NCBI RefSeq assembly: GCF_030053155.1
Contig: NZ_CP125640.1
Span: forward strand, 248,001-312,000
Direction of reading: 5' to 3'
Source: Rhizobium sp. BT03
GTDB taxonomy: Bacteria; Pseudomonadota; Alphaproteobacteria; Rhizobiales; Rhizobiaceae
DNA length: 64,000 nucleotides
The translations under genes were made by a program, and so were the position numbers. Below the pieces are notes generated by a model, which saw only the letters and a program-made list of their open reading frames with translations, did no database searches and was not told where the DNA came from. Below are positions 60,661-64,000 of this stretch, one piece after another (within the stretch, counting starts at the first letter, position 1; each line of letters opens with the position of its first letter).

Positions 60661-60677
60661 TTTAGAACAATTCGAAA
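60661..60677. promoter_or_regulatory. Irr-type iron control element (ICE box)
   Basis: TTTAGAACAATTCGAAA matches the Irr consensus TTTAGAA-N3-TTCTAAA at 13 of 14 positions. It directly follows the -10 of the suf promoter and covers the likely start point, where bound Irr would block transcription when iron is low. Irr control of suf operons is known in Rhizobiales. Confidence 0.7.
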
Positions 60678-60791
60678 CTTGCATGGCGATCCACGCATCG
60701 TGAATGTGTCATAAGGCAAGCCCGGCGGAAATTTCAAGAAAAATGAGCCGTGGGTGCTGAAGCAAGCTCGTCAAGCGCAGGACTGAAGATC

Positions 60792-61958
60792 ATGGCGCCG
60801 CCACGCCTTTATCTCGATTGGAATGCCACAGCGCCGCTGCACCCCGCAGCACGCGAGGCGATCATGCGCGCCATCGACATATTCGGCAATCCGAATTCCG
60901 TTCACGGCGAGGGCCGTGCCGCCCGCGCCGCGATCGAATGTGCACGGCGCAAAGTGGCGGCGCTGGTCCGTACCGACGCCGGCAATGTGATCTTTACCAG
61001 CGGCGCTACCGAGGCCGCCAATCTGGTGCTGACGCCTGATTTCCGCATGGGCCGCACGCCGCTTCAGCTCGGCCGCCTCTACTTCTCGGCAATCGAGCAT
61101 CCGGCGATGCGCGAAGGTGGCCGCTTCGCCAGGGAGAAGATGACGGAGATCCCTGTCACTTCAGCCGGCATCGTCGATCTCGATGCGCTTGATGGACTGC
61201 TTAATGCGCATGACAAGGCCGCCGGCCTGCCGATGGTCGCCATCATGCTCGTCAACAACGAGACCGGCATCGTCCAGCCTGTGGAGGCGGCGGCAAAGAT
61301 CGTCCACGCCCATGGCGGCCTCTTCGTCGTCGACGCCGTTCAGGCTGCCGGCCGCATCGGGCTCGATATCGGCAAGATCGGCGCCGATTTCATGATCGTT
61401 TCCTCGCACAAGATCGGTGGGCCGAAGGGGGCCGGCGCGCTGATTGCCCGGGGCGAAGCGCTGATGCCGCGGCCGCTGATCCAGGGCGGCGGGCAGGAGC
61501 GGGGTCACCGCTCAGGGACACAGAATTCATTGGCGCTGATCGGCTTCGGCGCGGCGGCGGAAGCCGCGGCCGACGAACTCGAGGCGCGCAATGCGGCGAC
61601 CGGCGCATTGCGCGAGCGGCTGGAGGCCGGCATGCGCCAGGCGGCAGCCGATGTGGTGATCCATGGCGAGGGCGGCGAGCGGGTCGCCAATACGATCTTC
61701 TTCACCCTGCCGGGGCTGAAGGCCGAGACGGGGCAGATCGCCTTCGATCTCGAAGGTGTGGCGCTTTCGGCTGGCTCGGCCTGCTCATCCGGCCGACTCG
61801 GTGAAAGCCATGTGCTGACGGCGATGGGCCGCGATGCCAAGCTCGGCGGCTTGCGCATTTCGCTCGGCTTTTCGACGACGGAAGAGGATATCGACCGGGC
61901 GATTGCCGCTTTTGCGAAGATTGCCTGCCGGCGCAAGTCGGCGGGCGAGGCGGCCTGA
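60792..61958 (+). CDS. sufS: Cysteine desulfurase, NifS/IscS class, first suf gene
   Basis: A 388-aa PLP enzyme taking sulphur from cysteine for Fe-S clusters. PLP lysine is K207 in VSSHKIGGPKGAG; the catalytic cysteine is C331 in SAGSACSSGRLGES, where the long flexible loop marks the group I (NifS/IscS) type, distinct from group II SufS. In Rhizobiales a desulfurase of this type opens the suf operon and a second one lies further on. The ATG at 60792 (MAPPRLYLDWNATAPLHP) is chosen over 60750. Confidence 0.92.
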   Translation: MAPPRLYLDWNATAPLHPAAREAIMRAIDIFGNPNSVHGEGRAARAAIECARRKVAALVRTDAGNVIFTSGATEAANLVLTPDFRMGRTPLQLGRLYFSAIEHPAMREGGRFAREKMTEIPVTSAGIVDLDALDGLLNAHDKAAGLPMVAIMLVNNETGIVQPVEAAAKIVHAHGGLFVVDAVQAAGRIGLDIGKIGADFMIVSSHKIGGPKGAGALIARGEALMPRPLIQGGGQERGHRSGTQNSLALIGFGAAAEAAADELEARNAATGALRERLEAGMRQAAADVVIHGEGGERVANTIFFTLPGLKAETGQIAFDLEGVALSAGSACSSGRLGESHVLTAMGRDAKLGGLRISLGFSTTEEDIDRAIAAFAKIACRRKSAGEAA

Positions 61959-62126
61959 CCGCGTCATAAACTTGCGGAAACGCAAATTTCTGCTTGCCAA
62001 CCGGGCTGAAAAGTCCCTTTTGGCCTCTTACATCAAGGGCAGGAATTTGCCCGACATCAGGGGCAAGAGAATTGCCCATGCGCTACAAGCTGCCGGACCT
62101 TGGATCCGGCGAGATTGGAGAATGAA

Positions 62127-63595
<1,469 letters not shown>

Positions 63596-63596
<1 letters not shown>

Positions 63597-63967
63597 TGAC
63601 TTCCGCCGAGACTGTGACGCTCTTTCGACCGGTTGGACTGGAAGAACTAGAACTGATCAGGACGAGTAGCTGGAAGGCTTTTCCACCGCGTCTGCCGGAT
63701 CAGCCGATTTTCTATCCGGTGACGAACGAAGGCTATGCGGCGCAGATCGCCCGGGACTGGAACACGAAGACAGGATCGCGGCACGGTTACGTGACGCGTT
63801 TCGAGGTAAGGGCCGATTATGTTTCCCGTTTCGAACGCAAGGTCGTTGGCGGGCGTGAACATGAGGAGCTTTGGGTACCTGCGGAAGAGCTTGAAGAGTT
63901 CAACCGTAATATCGTCGGATCAATCACCGTGACCCAAAAGTTCCTGCCCACTGATAAGACGAACTGA
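63596..63967 (+). CDS. Small protein of the so-called ADP-ribosylation/crystallin J1 type
   Basis: A 123-aa protein: TLFRPVGLEELELIRTSSWKAFPPRLPDQPIFYPVTNEGYAAQIARDWN then GYVTRFEVRADYVSRFE and ELWVPAEELEEFN..IVG. This arrangement matches a small family often labelled ADP-ribosylation/crystallin J1; that label is not backed by biochemistry, and an ADP-ribosyltransferase-like fold is a guess. Its ATG overlaps the sufB TGA by 1 nt, so it is translated with sufB. Following it, an ATG at 63988 may begin another gene cut off by the window end. Confidence 0.75.
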
Positions 63968-64000
63968 AAGCCGATAGGCACGTTTGAATGGCTCGCGCGG

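Noticed and set aside
63988..64000. ATG that could begin the next suf gene
   Set aside because: Only four codons are visible and there is no clear ribosome site, so nothing can be said of it.

Overview
The window is about 60% G+C chromosomal DNA of an alphaproteobacterium, almost certainly a Rhizobium of the leguminosarum/etli type. The signs are a small-form purL working with separate purS and purQ, a purL-bolA-grxD neighbourhood, a suf operon that opens with sufS and sufB behind an Irr-type iron box, and three palindromic intergenic repeats of kinds dispersed in Rhizobium genomes. Most of the window is core genome; the clear accessory segment is about 28.4-41.1 kb. No tRNA, rRNA or CRISPR array was seen.

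Layout. 0-9.2 kb (+ strand): the end of a FUSC transporter, a TrmJ-type tRNA methyltransferase overlapping murI, a HerA/DUF87-type ATPase, rpsD with a dispersed repeat, candidate promoter and terminator, glsA, ttcA and two tandem inositol-monophosphatase paralogues. 9.3-13.7 kb (- strand): GNAT, a BAAT-type hydrolase, two Bcr/CflA exporters and grxD. 13.9-23.6 kb: a histone-H1-like basic protein, a membrane hydrolase, then the purine cluster purC-purS-kptA-purQ and, separated by a lipoprotein, a MocR regulator/DUF1127 pair and a PagL-like protein, purL-bolA. 23.9-28.4 kb: a PAS-PAS-GGDEF-EAL protein, an RBBP9-type hydrolase, a DUF2189 membrane protein and a low-affinity iron permease.

28.4-41.1 kb is a type I secretion locus on the - strand: a 96-aa membrane protein, a 2518-aa secreted giant, an HlyB-like ABC exporter with a cysteine-less C39-like domain, and an HlyD-like adaptor. 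An A+T-rich gap and a broken IS5/IS1182-type transposase border it. The giant carries a lytic-transglycosylase-like N-terminus, about 25 Asp-rich repeats between two copies of a calcium-binding block, and an RHS-like section; it has no classical GGxGxD RTX repeats. A perfect hairpin separates the giant gene from its exporter.

41.2-64 kb returns to core genes: purB, a three-gene unit (rpe, DUF2259, a 4-TM protein whose start lies in a 15-bp tandem repeat), a periplasmic binding protein, a flavin reductase, TfoX-N, NUDIX, a DEAD-box helicase, an M23 peptidase, DUF455 and bcp, a 1133-aa AsmA/DUF3971 protein, tyrS, anmK, a GNAT enzyme, an acyltransferase, an alpha/beta hydrolase, and the start of the suf operon (sufS, sufB), in which a small protein of the family often labelled ADP-ribosylation/crystallin J1 directly follows sufB.
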